Positions 1 through 11,000 of a DNA stretch of 64,000 nucleotides are shown here, piece by piece (positions within the stretch are counted from its first letter, which is position 1; every line of letters starts with the position of its first letter). This DNA is from Pseudopyrenochaeta lycopersici (lineage: Eukaryota; Ascomycota; Dothideomycetes; Pleosporales; Pseudopyrenochaetaceae), in the NCBI GenBank assembly GCA_003313425.1, contig NHZP01000039.1:1-64000 (forward strand), given 5' to 3'. Position numbers and translations under genes: made by a program. The notes under the pieces are model-generated. The model searched no databases, was not told the origin of the DNA, and worked only from the letters and a program-made list of their open reading frames with translations.

Positions 1-20
1 AGCTGTTAACTCTTAAGTGG

Positions 21-2370
21 CTAGTAGGTAGTGCATGTGTCCTCTCTAAATTTAGTATATTTTATGGTAAGACTAAACATCTGTGATATCATTATCGATG
101 TACTATAAATATTCTCTACGGACTGTTGGTAGTAATAGCTGAATGAGAAAGTCGACGCTGGTAAGCCCATTGCCCGGCGATAATGCGCAAATCCGTCTTG
201 GAAGTTGTTTGCAGCTGTATACGCACCATGCGTAGCCAAATAATATACAGACAGTAGCGATGTAGTCATAACAAAGAAATCAAGCTTTATTGATGCGCCG
301 CCTTGTGTAAGTTCTTAGTACCCTGGGCCTTGGCCGCCAGACTTTCGCGCCATCGCCTGACTGAAAGCTTATTGAATGAAAGCTTGTGCCATAACACGGC
401 TGCGTGCACGACACCCTTTATCGAGCGGTTTGACAAAGTCTTTGATATGACACTGTTGAGTTGAGCCATCTCAGTCACATCGCAGACCACTGGCTGCACA
501 TCACACCTCGGCTGGAGAGACTCTTGATAAGACTCTGCGCATCAGGGACGCTATCAATGGGACGCTGAGACAGGAGAAGTAGATGCATTGCACCGCGGTC
601 AACCATCCACTGCATAATGGACTGTCCCAGGCCGCCCAGCGCGTCTGTAATAATGTAGCGTGCTTCGGCATCAAACTTGGCCGTTACAACTGGCGAAAGC
701 ATCTTTATTTCAGACTCGATGCTTGTGAAGGTTAACACTAGTTTGCCCGAGTGCCCGCTCGGCTTGGAGAAATCCGCTAGCATCCGCGGCAGACCAGTGG
801 CATCTGTGGAACATTACCGAATAGTCGTGGAGGCTTTATCAGCCCTTGACGGAGATACCTCTTGAAAGTATAACAGTAATTTTCGACCGAGGTATGGGGC
901 TGAGTTGATCAATATGGCGGGTCGACAGGGGAGAAGGTGGCGTTCTTCTGGGACAGCAAGCCCATATCAATCGAACTGACTGCCTGTGCACTCTGACCCT
1001 CGATACGCTTGTGTGTATCAGATGTCCTAACGGTCCTAGGAATTGAGGTGCCTAGTACAAGAACTCCAAATTGGTTCGGGCAATATTTAGGATAACGTCG
1101 AACCCATCACTCTGGGTAGCGGCCGCCGCTCAACGTAGATCTGAAACGAAGATATGCGACGGTCCCATGCCGGTCTCCGTGGCTAGGAAGACAGCCTTTT
1201 CGAGCGTTTCTACGATGGCAAACACATCTGCGCCCTTTGGTTTTGCTAGAATGATAGCTGCAAGGCCGGTATGGGTTGTTGCTCATTGGACTAGCACTGT
1301 ATTGCCATTCCACGTCTCTGTCGGCATGTGCACGATGCGCTCTAGGGCATAAATAACCGTCACGTACGCGTGTGGTGCAGTCGCCATTTGTACAGGATCG
1401 TCGTTGCTCTGTAGGATGAGCGCCAGCACACCCTGGACGCGTGCATAGTTGCCGACACGAAACTGTCCACCGCTCAACCCTGGAGATGGCTTCGACGCCT
1501 ACTCGGTCGTGCCTGCGAGTGACGAACGCCCGGCTTAACATAGTCCGGGAACAGCGTGTGCACGTGATCAATACTGCAATGTGCATTCGCGCGTCATAGC
1601 CAAACGAATTAATGCAGACGCGCTGCACCTGACCGCGGGGCCATGGAGTCAGGTCCTGGGCGACCCGGGCCGCTGTGCACTCGAAGTCGATATTTGGGTT
1701 GAGGATGTCGAGGTCGAAGACAGGGGGGATGGCTTCGTGCTCCGGGGTGTCTGCGAAGGGCAGGTTCCCGGCGTTGCGGTACGCTTCTCGGATGACAGCT
1801 TGGGCGGGTGATACCTCCCGTCCGCCCGTTGGCGTTTATGCAGAGCCCCGCACTAGCGGCCGCATAGGCGACCCGTCTGCCGCCGCTGCCGACGCGCGCT
1901 TGAGGTAGATGGCGCCATAGCCCTCACCACCGGGCGTACCCTCAGCCCTGGCGTCAAAGGCATAGGACCTGCCCGAGGCCGACAGCGCGCCCAGTTTATC
2001 CAGCGCAATCTGCACGCGCCGTCCTACCTTCGCCCGTTGAGTTTGAACATATGGCGGATGCGGTTCGCGAGAACTCGTGCCAGCACCTGTAAACGCATTA
2101 TGGTCTCCGATAGTCCCAGTCGCGCGACTGCATCATCTAGTAGTTTAGACAAAAGTTACGGACAAAGACCCCCTTGCGGGTCCCAGACACGTTCTCCCAC
2201 GTCTCGCCAGCGTTCCCAAAAGCTTCAGAAGTCACCTCGAGCACTTTCCGCTGCGACGGGTTCATTGTCTCGACCTTAATGACAGACCTGTTGACAACCG
2301 CATAAAGTTTAGTCGAGGTGGGATAGCTCCTGCGAATTTGATAGCAATCAATAATTAGGAGCTGGCTCAA
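21..2370 (-). pseudogene. Decayed highly reducing polyketide synthase (KS, ER, KR remnants)
   Basis: Read on the minus strand, three PKS domains survive in broken frames. The ketosynthase (about 2265 to 1570) begins with 'MNPSQRKVLEVTSEAFGNAG' and ends near 'LTPWPRG' and 'INSFGYDA'. The enoylreductase (about 1480 to 1040) shows 'GADVFAIVETLEKAVFL' and 'DGFDVILN'. The ketoreductase (about 790 to 110) shows 'YIITDALGGLGQSIMQWM', 'VVHAAVLWHK' and 'YTAANNFQDGFAHYRRAMG'. The normal order is KS-AT-DH-(MT)-ER-KR-ACP. AT and DH are absent between KS and ER, and any ACP would lie past the left edge. The KS has two internal gaps that remove the catalytic Cys block (TACSS) and the His region (HGTGT). 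Stops and frame changes are scattered throughout. It cannot encode a working enzyme. The family call is firm; the original product is unknown. Confidence 0.88.
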
Positions 2371-3615
2371 TATTCAAAGTCTGCCGTGATACACAAGCTG
2401 TTTCCAATTAACCTCATCTGCGCTGTTCGTTCGGAGGTTTTGGGAAGAACGGCAACGAAACGTATTTCCAGGGTAATCTCACAAGAGGCGGAGATAAGCT
2501 AGCGAACACTATGAACCCAACACAGTAGCCGAGCATATCTGTAAAACCGGCCAGCTTCGCCGAGCCCTATGAGGAAGAGCCCCATCGTTATTGCGATAGA
2601 GCCCTAGCTAGCCCTAAGCCTATTAAGGGAATACAAGATTAATAATAGAAGTTCCTTTATATAACAATTATCTGCCACCTCACTAGCTAAGAAGGATGTG
2701 AGGAGCTTGACACTTTGGTAAGAGAATTCTAGAGGTACCCAATAGTGTAGCTTAGAACAGTACTGCTTCTTGGTGCTATTAAAGTCCGAGTGGATTTTGA
2801 TGCAAACCCGGCGCATTCAGGGGTTTCATTTGCCAGCGTGCGTCTTCCCCACTGCTGGTGGAGACCACCTCCTACTAGCGCTCAGCAAAGCTAGTAACCC
2901 TTTTCAGGTAAGTCGATTGGCTGGGCCACCTCCAGGCTGCGAGACTTTTCATAGCCGTAGTTCCACAAAATCAGCGCCATCCCAAGACTTAATGCTCGGC
3001 CCTGCGGGAACATTGCCACGTTGGTTGAAAAAGGAATTCTCTCCCTTGCGTGAATTTCCGACTATATTGATTATACCTTGCTTTTGGCCTTGTCATGAAT
3101 CAGGGCTCGAGTATCTTATTTCCAACTTCTGATGGCGAGAATTGGAAGCAGCATTCGCAACTACCGATCTTTGTGGCAGAACGCTGGAAGTTTCATTCGT
3201 CAACTTAAGCCCAATAGAAAGTGGAAAGATCGAGTGTCAGAGAATAGCATGAATGATGAAGGCTAAGTCAGTCAGTTTCCAGTACATGAGCTGCCATCGC
3301 AGCATAATCGCACGAGAAGTGAGTTTTTTGGAAGCCAATTCCACACTTGTTCAAGTTGCCAAGATCTTGTCTTTGTTTGCACCCTTGGAAATATTGCCCT
3401 CCACTGTGAATTGGTGCCGATGCTTTTAAAGAGTTTTGCTTATAAATCCGTTTTGGGGAAGGGGGGGGCGGGTTTCGTTGGTACTCGCTTAGCTGTTGAT
3501 TGGTAATGCTGCTTTGCTCTTGTTACCTTTAGTATCTCATCCATACGCTTAGATAACAAAGATACACCTTCAACAGCTCTCTTGCCATACCTACAAGCAT
3601 ATTTTATTGCCGGAA
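2371..3615. other. Intergenic stretch, no gene recognised
   Basis: Short open frames on both strands, including a 120-codon one on the plus strand at 2770-3132, show no recognisable domain. They have the uneven composition of non-coding DNA. The part near 2590-2700 is TA-rich and may be a degraded repeat. The stretch probably holds decayed PKS upstream sequence and the promoter of the downstream MFS gene. Confidence 0.6.
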
Positions 3616-3627
3616 TATATATAAATA
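3616..3627 (+). promoter_or_regulatory. TATA-like box of the MFS transporter gene
   Basis: The run TATATATAAATA lies about 84-95 bases upstream of the chosen start codon at 3711. That is a plausible core-promoter position for a fungal gene. The call rests on position and composition only. Confidence 0.4.
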
Positions 3628-3710
3628 CGTCCATTAGATACGTTGGCCAGACTGCACTATATAATTTCTCTCTCATCTTTAAAACGTTTGCTCCAACAAA
3701 AACTCTGTCA

Positions 3711-5400
3711 ATGCATCAAACAAACGAACAACTTGCCCCAATGACGGTACCAAAGAACGCAGAACATCACGACCCAGATGTTGAGAGAGTAAATACTGAG
3801 AAGAGACTGGATCAGGATGGCCTTGAAGTGAGGTTGGAGGACAAGAGCAGAACAATATCCGGCTTCCGCTGGGTCATCATCTGCATCTCACTCTACATTA
3901 CTTGCTTTCTTTACGGCCTTGATACCACAATCGCTGCAGATATCCAGGGCCCTGTAATTCAAGCCTTCGGTCAAATCGAGCAACTCTCCTGGATCGGAGC
4001 TGGCTTCCCATTGGGCTCCGTGTGCGTTATTCTCCTGCTTGGCACCTTTTTCAACACCTTCAATATGAAGTGGGTCTTCATAACAACCGTCACACTCTTT
4101 GAGGTCGGCTCGGCTATTTGTGGTGGTGCCCCGAACATGACGCTCTGATTGTCGGTCGTGTTCTCGCTGGCGCAGGAGGCAGTGGTATCTACCTTGGATC
4201 CCTGCAATACTTTGCTGCCCTGACAGTTGAAAAAGAGCGCGGATTTTATATGTCCTTAATTGGCGTGTTCTGGGGCCTTGGAGCTGTACTGGGACCTGTG
4301 ATTGGTGGAGCGTTCTCTGTATCCGCAGCAACTTGGCGCTGGGCTTTCTACATCAATCTAGTCATTGGAGCATTGTCGCTCCAGCTTTCCTCTTGTACCT
4401 TCCGCCTGTCCGGCCAGTACATAATGTAAGCGTCCGAGCTCGTCTTGCTACCATCGACTTTGTCGGATTCATTCTCGGCGCAGGCATGTGGGTCAGCTTT
4501 CTGCTGGCCTTCTCAATGGCCGGCGGTCAATGGCCTTGGAACGATGGACGCACTATCGCCACATTTGTTGTATTTGGATCAGTACTGGTCCTATACGTAT
4601 TGCAACAGTATTTTGCTGTCTTTACTTCAACTGCTCGACGCGCATTCCCGGCTCATCTGCTGCGCGGACGCACACAAGTACTTCTATACATAGTAACGGC
4701 AGCCGGTACCACAACGCTCTACGTGGTGGTTTACTATATTCCCATCTATTTTCAATTTGTTAACGACGACGAAGCACTTATGGCGGCTGTTCGATTGCTG
4801 CCGTTCGTTGTCATTGCCGTTACTGTGAACCTTGTGTCAGGAACTCTGCTCTCCTCTATCAAGGTGTACATGTATATTTATATCATCGCTGGTGTCTTTC
4901 TGGTAGTCGGTGGAGGGCCTCTAATTGTCTATCTTGGCCCCAGCTCGACGACGGGGACTATATACGGTTTGACGATACTCGTTGCTGTGGGCACCGGTTT
5001 GTCTATGGTAACTGGCTATACGGTCGCCACATTGACCACAAAACCGGAGAACGTGGGGGGCGCACTGAGTATGCAGAATGTCTCACAGATCGGTGGTCAG
5101 GTTATTGCGCTTGCACTTGCGGGTCAGATTTACCAGTCAACAGCCCTCAAGAACCTGTCAACAGTCCTTGCGGGCAACGACTTTTCGGACAAGGAGATCC
5201 GGGGCGCGGTGGCAGGTTCACAGAGTGCTCTGCTGAAAGAACTAGACGAAAAGTTGCGACGCAAAGCAATCGAGGCCATCACCCATGCTATGCAGACGAC
5301 ATTTGTCCTAATACCTGTCGCAGGCGGCATCATGTTGATTGCTGCTATGTGCATGAAGCGAGAAAAGCTCTTTGGAAAGATCGTTGCCGTAGGTGCCTAG
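3711..5400 (+). CDS. Major facilitator transporter, 14-helix DHA2 drug/toxin efflux type, with two frame breaks
   Basis: This is a membrane efflux pump of the proton-antiporter DHA2 class. Three frames chain together: 3711 to about 4140, about 4140 to about 4378, and about 4378 to 5400. They show a hydrophilic N-terminus of about 50 residues, first-helix sequence 'FLYGLDTTIAADIQGPVI', 'GRVLAGAGGSGIYLG' and the antiporter motif C 'GAVLGPVIGGAF'. Helices continue to a C-terminal Lys/Arg-rich tail. Restoring one base at each break gives about 563 residues, the usual family length. The breaks fall at 'PNM|ALIVGR' and 'GALS|PAFLLY', and no acceptable GT-AG intron keeps the conserved residues. Either the gene is a young pseudogene or the assembly has two one-base deletions. 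Beside the PKS remnant it fits a metabolite exporter. The substrate is unknown. Confidence 0.85.
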
Positions 5401-7340
5401 AAGTGTTCTGGTAGGGATGTTAACATTTTAATGTTACCTGTTGAGTGGCATCTGCCGCGTCTCTTCCCGACGCACCAATGTCACGTCAATTATACTGAGC
5501 AATTTATGCCGAATTGAATCAAACAGCATTAGGGAGACAACTAGAAATTAGCAAATATTTCCGTCGCTACTGCCTGCGTATACCTGCGTACGTCAAGGCA
5601 ATTCTTACCGTTCGCATGATTATCATGCTCGAAACAATAACAGTGTCTCCTTTACGACAGAGTACGTCACAGTAGAGAACCTTTTTCTTTACTTAGTTAC
5701 TCATATAAGCCTACATAATAGATATTCTCCTTGTTATTATCCAATTTTGAACACTGTTTTATTTGGTAGTACTACCTACCATCTTTTTTGTATTAAATAT
5801 TGATCTGAGTAATGATTATGGGAATCTTTTACCAGGGTTCTTAGGAATGCTATGTTACAGCATGTAGATAGCAGACCATATCCGAGAACCACCTCTCGCA
5901 GCGAATTTTGGCCTGAAATGACGCCAGGATACAAACTTCATTGTACAGAACATCCGATGCCTGAATAACAAGCTATGTGGCGTGATTTGCCACGAGAGGT
6001 AGCGTCGATGTAGTAGCCTTCTCAAGAAGATAGAGAAGTGGTGTAATCAAACAGCCGGTCTAAGACGTCACTTACGTTCTCTATAAGCACTGGAGTTGAA
6101 AAATGATAGTTCAGAATGATAGTTCTTGCTTGGACAGAGCCAATCTAGAGTCTTAATGTGCTTGCAATGGCGCAATGTAGCCATGACTTATTCAACCTCC
6201 AAGACCTCACGATAGTCTAGCGCAACATCTTCACGGTATTCATTTTTGTCCTAGACCATTCTGTAAAAAGTTATACCCACACGAGGATGTTTGCAACAGG
6301 TATCGAGGGTTGCGTTGCAGGTGTGAAGACGACTAAGCCGGTTGACATGGTGACAAATGGGCTGCAGCTCGAAGGCATGGCAGTATTGGGGTCATTGATA
6401 GAGCTGCAGTGTTGCAAGGGTTGATGGTAGGATTGTTACACGTCTTTTTCGTCGCAATTGGCGGTAACAAGAGCACTTTGGGGTTTGCTTCGCTCAAGTC
6501 TCTAAATTCGCGGTTGGATTCGTTGACGAGGCTTGAGGTCTCACATATTCTTGCACAAAATAACGGAAAAGAACTTGCTTAGCCGATTCTTCGTTCTCCA
6601 TATTGATTCCGACGACTTCTGTTACCAGAGAGGAACTAAGGATTGGAAAATGTCACAAGTCACTTTCTATCATACGTCACAGTCTAGCAAGAGTTTATCA
6701 TTAAGTGGAAAAGGCCTAGTTTGATGCTGCATTCATGGCTTCAGCTTCATTCATATAATCATAACTACTAGTCGGCTCGCAGATCTCAGTATTGTTCTTA
6801 CAGATGTGACTAGTAGAATCTAATGACACCCCAGGCGGGCTAGTATCAACTTTACAGTGGGGTATCTTGTTTCTTTTGCTTCGTGACCGCTAATATCGGT
6901 GCTATTAAAATTTATTCCCCAACATGGGGCACCTTGAATGATAGGGTAAATCAACGTTATGTCATAAGTTTTGCTACTGAATCCATCCCACACGGACGAA
7001 AATAAATAATGACCACTGCATCACTAGCTCTACGTTTTCGGTTCTCGCGTCTGCAAACTTGGCGATTGAATAGCAACAACCTAAGATAGGCGACATGTTT
7101 TTACTGAGTTGCCTTTCTCATCCCCATTGATCTATAATCAGACACTCTAAAATCAATACAAACGATACCTCAATAATAATTTGTTTCCGCTCTTGGTGCC
7201 TATTTTCATTTGATCGATTTTGGGCTGACTAATAACTAATATTAACGTGTTCAACCACTCGCTCGGCAACACCAGTCGCTCGGCCACCCCACTAATACCA
7301 ACGCGCTTGGCCTCAAAACAACCACCATGACAAGGCAACG
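5401..7340. other. Intergenic region, no gene recognised
   Basis: AT-leaning single-copy-looking DNA lies between the MFS gene and the RIP-damaged block. Only spurious frames of about 60 codons occur (6533-6724 plus, 7153-7338 minus). Neither shows a domain, a signal peptide or splice structure. Composition changes abruptly at about 7340. Confidence 0.6.
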
Positions 7341-7379
7341 ACAGCCTCCTATAGCTTAAAAGGAGGGCCGTGTCCTTCT

Positions 7380-7655
7380 TGCGTCTTAGGTAATTAATTT
7401 AAAACAAATTATAAGCGTGCAGAGGGCCGCGAAGCTATTTAGTATTCCTTAATTAACGCTGCAGGACAGAATTAAAGGCCGCCTGCCTCTACTAACAATT
7501 AACGCACGTAAACGTAAGCTATCGCCTACTAAGGAACAGAGCCTTATTTAATAGATACTAGAGCTTAATTAACGAGGCTTTCTGCCTTATATTATTAACG
7601 TACGTTAGATAGGAGGCCCTTCTTACTGCACGAGGCTAGCAGCCTCCTCTACCTT
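7380..7655 (+). pseudogene. RIP-damaged N-terminal fragment of a pogo/Fot1-like transposase
   Basis: One plus-strand frame, read through several TAA/TAG codons, gives 'NARKRKLSPTKEQSLI', then two stops, 'ILEL', and a conserved 'RGF.P.IINVR' pattern. This is the helix-turn-helix region that begins pogo/Fot1 and Tigger-like DDE transposases, and it also occurs as 'QYLTPSEEKALVDFIL' in the transposase at 24017. The stops fall where Gln and Trp codons are expected, as CpA-to-TpA changes would leave them. The fragment ends exactly at the left LTR of the gypsy element. I do not find its DDE half on the other side of that element, so the junction is not a simple clean insertion. Confidence 0.6.
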
Positions 7656-7994
7656 TGTCAGGGTTCAATCCTTTCAGGTTACTAGACGCAGGTGAAAGGG
7701 TTCAATCCTTCCAAGTTACTAGACGCAGGTGAAAGGTAACGATCCTGCCAAGTTACTAGACGCAGGTGAAAGGTAACGATCCTGCCAAGTTACTAGACGC
7801 AGGTGAAAGGTAACTGTTACCTCTTACCTTTCACCAAGCTAGGTAACTGGATCGGGACTAGCCTGCTCTAGCTCATGTATATAGGCAGCACCTCTCCCCC
7901 GAAGGTGAGAGGTATCTGCTATTTTATCTATTTCCTTTTAAATTGAGTTTCTTCAACTAAGACCGTCCTAACTGTGCGTGTTAACTGCCTTACA
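7656..7994 (+). repeat. Left LTR of the gypsy element (339 bp)
   Basis: It matches the right LTR almost base for base from TGTCAGGG to GCCTTACA. The one large difference is an extra 37-bp unit: four copies here (from 7678, 7715, 7752 and 7789, the last partial) against three on the right. Removing one unit makes the lengths equal (339 - 37 = 302). Only a few other substitutions are visible. A GGTGAAAGGTAAC / TTACCTTTCACC pair around 7801-7835 could form a hairpin. Confidence 0.93.
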
Positions 7995-8009
7995 TAATAG
8001 CAGATCATA

Positions 8010-11000
8010 CAGCGCTTTGGCTCCTCTCCGTGGTTGATATATAGTTACTTAAGCTATTACCTCTTAGGTGAGTTTAACAGTAAGGTGGTACTAACGTACT
8101 AGGACTAGATCCTATCCCCCCTTAGTTAAGCTTTAGGATAGCCCTCGCACGATAGTTAATTTACAGTGCTATCCTCTGCTACCAGTTTAGCTAAAATTTT
8201 ATAAGCTATTCCCCTTAGTTAAGCTTTAGAATAGCCTAAATTTGCTAGGTTTCTTACTAGTAACCTGTTTCGCACCTTAGTACCTGCGCTTTACGCTACC
8301 TAAACGCTAGGATTATTATTAATAAGACACGTCCTATTATTCCCTTCCTTAAATAGGAATACTCTAGGGATTATTCCTACTTTTACATACTATAGTCTGT
8401 GCGTGTTTTAATTACGCGCACGTGCGCCTTAAGCACGTATTTACCCTCTAAAACTTCCTAATCGGGTAATTCTCTAAACTTAGCCTGTGCACGATACTCC
8501 TAAGTATTTATCCTAGTCCTAGTAACTTACCTAACTAATAACACTACTTAACTAATAGTTAAATCTTAAGTCTGCTTACTAAAGCTTAAGGATTCCCTCT
8601 AGTTTTACTTTAACTTTTACTTTTACTGCTACAGCTACTCTTACTTCTATCTAACCTTCTTTGTTTAGCCTAATAGCAGACAGCTCTTATAATAAAGGGT
8701 CCTCTAGCAGCAGCCTAAATTTTAAGCCTATTAGAAAGACAACGCGTTAGCTAAAACACAGGCGGCTTGTAATTAACTTAGAGGAAAAGGCTTGTTAACG
8801 CTAAAGAAGAACAAGAATAAGGCTATAGAGGATTCAGAACTAGTTATCTTAGAAAACCCTTTATTAAAGACGTAGAGTACCCTAAATTTACGCTAATAAG
8901 CTCCTGTGCTAACTTATTAACTAAGGAAGTTAACCTACATTCCTTCTCTCGCGATATAATACAGCGTGCTAAGAGAGCTTATTAGATGCAGCTACGTAAG
9001 GAAGCTACTAATCTAGGTCTCTCTAAGGACTTTAATAACTATCTTCCTCTAGGTAGCCTTCTAGGTTTGCTACTATCTGCAAGCTTAAGTCTACCTGCTT
9101 CTATTTAGTAATTAGCACCCTTAGGCATCTAGCTTGTAAAGAACTACCTTAGTAAAGTTCTTAAGCCTTAAGCCTATATAACTTACACGCCTAATAATAC
9201 TATTTAGGTGTGCCCTGCATGCTCTTAATAAGGATAAGAAGTTATTAGAGACATACTACTTTAACGCTTCTACTCTAAAGCAGGAACTAACTAAATAATA
9301 ACGCAGCTTTACTTAATAAAAGGATAAGCTAGTTAAAGAATATAATAAGCTTAGTAAGTAGTAGAATAAGCTCGTTACTAACTATAAGACCTTAGAAGGT
9401 TTCGTTGTAAGAAATTAAGAATAAGCGTAAACTCTGCGTTGCGCGACTGTTCTATTATCTAGCTCTCCTAAGGTTTTAGGCCTTACTAGACTTACTCTAT
9501 TACAGCTAGCCCTAAGAGCTATAAAATAAGCCTCTGCTAGGAGGAATAAGTACGCCTATATAAATCCTCCTATAAAGTAACGCAGTAGGCAGTATTCTTA
9601 ATAAGTTTAGTTCCCTTTAGCATGTTCTGCTCTTAACTAACCTTCCTCTTACTCGCGAATACTAAAATATCTCTAGGCGACATAGTAATACTAAGCCCTT
9701 ATCTAACTAAGCTCTACTATAAGATTAAGGGTTACATTAGTTCTTATCTATAAAGAATAAGTAAATTTAGGTACCTCTAGTATACTCTAGGGGTCCTAAT
9801 CTTTATAGGTAGATTATAAAGATGCTTAACTATTTTAAAAATAACAGGTTAGACTAGTAACATAACAACATGCAAGCATAATTTATCTTTTAAGCTACTA
9901 GCAGTTCTGCTTAAACCTTACTGCGAGAGCCTAATAAGTTTTTATATTAATATAAGGACAACTTTAAGTATTTTTATATCCTTAACTCTATCTTTAGCGG
10001 ACTATAACTACTACGTTACAGCAGAATAGTAATATAATACTTTAGTCTTCCCTAGAACGTAGCTCGCTAGAATACCCTACTATAGTTAAAGTATAGGCTC
10101 TGTTCTAGACAGAGTTTAACGCTATTACTACTTAGCTTAGATAGATTACTATAACTTAAGCGTACAAGCTTTAGGCTAAGCTTCTAGGCTATCTCTAACA
10201 GAGCCTTAGCAGCGCGCCGCTGTCTATACTACTACTAACTTCTAATCTCTTTATAATACAATTAATAATGCATATTAGAGCTACAACCTCTAGTAATTAC
10301 CTTAGTATCTTACTAATTAAACGAAGGGGCGTAACGCGCCAGCCAGACTAAGCCTAGCACCGCCTTATAAATTTATTCTAAGGACGGCGGCGGATAAGCC
10401 TATTAAGAAAGCTAGTAAGCCTACTCTAGGCCTACGTCTATCGTTTAAAGACAATAGAATAGGTAACTACAAGCTAGCTAACAGTCCTAAGCCTTACAAC
10501 ACGGACTCTAGCTGTAACTAGTATTAAGGAAATCCGCGCAGTAACCTAGCTACTAATTATTACGTGCACGTAAGCCTAGAGACTAGTAACTCTAACTATA
10601 AAGAAGCCTCTAACAGTAATAGTAATGAAGCTAAGAACGTTATTTATTTAGGGGAAGAGTAACCCTAGATAAAAGTCCTTTATCTAGGGTTAATAATTAG
10701 TCTTAGGAAACCGCGCTAGCTGCTACTTACTAGGGCAGTATACACAAGCCTGTAGCGCAGGTACTCCTACAACGCACGCAGGCTGTCTAGAAAGACAAGC
10801 TGTATCTAGACAGCCTAGACTAGTTCGCTTTCTTAAGCATAATTAGATAATAAGAAAACGCCCCCTACGTCGCCTAAACATTAGCAGATAATAAGGTAGA
10901 TACAAACTTTATCTTACAGTAGTTCCTCTAGCTTACCTAGGAGTTCTAACTAATTCCTCTTATAACGCCTATTATATATAAAGGATATAAAGGCGTTACT

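Noticed and set aside
2770..3132. 120-codon open frame on the plus strand
   Set aside because: No start context, domain or signal peptide, and Pro/Ser-rich uneven composition; likely chance.
4105..4180. A possible intron (GTGGTG...GCAG) to explain the first frame break in the MFS gene
   Set aside because: It would remove the conserved 'GRVLAGAGG' motif and lacks a clear branch point; a missing base explains the data better.
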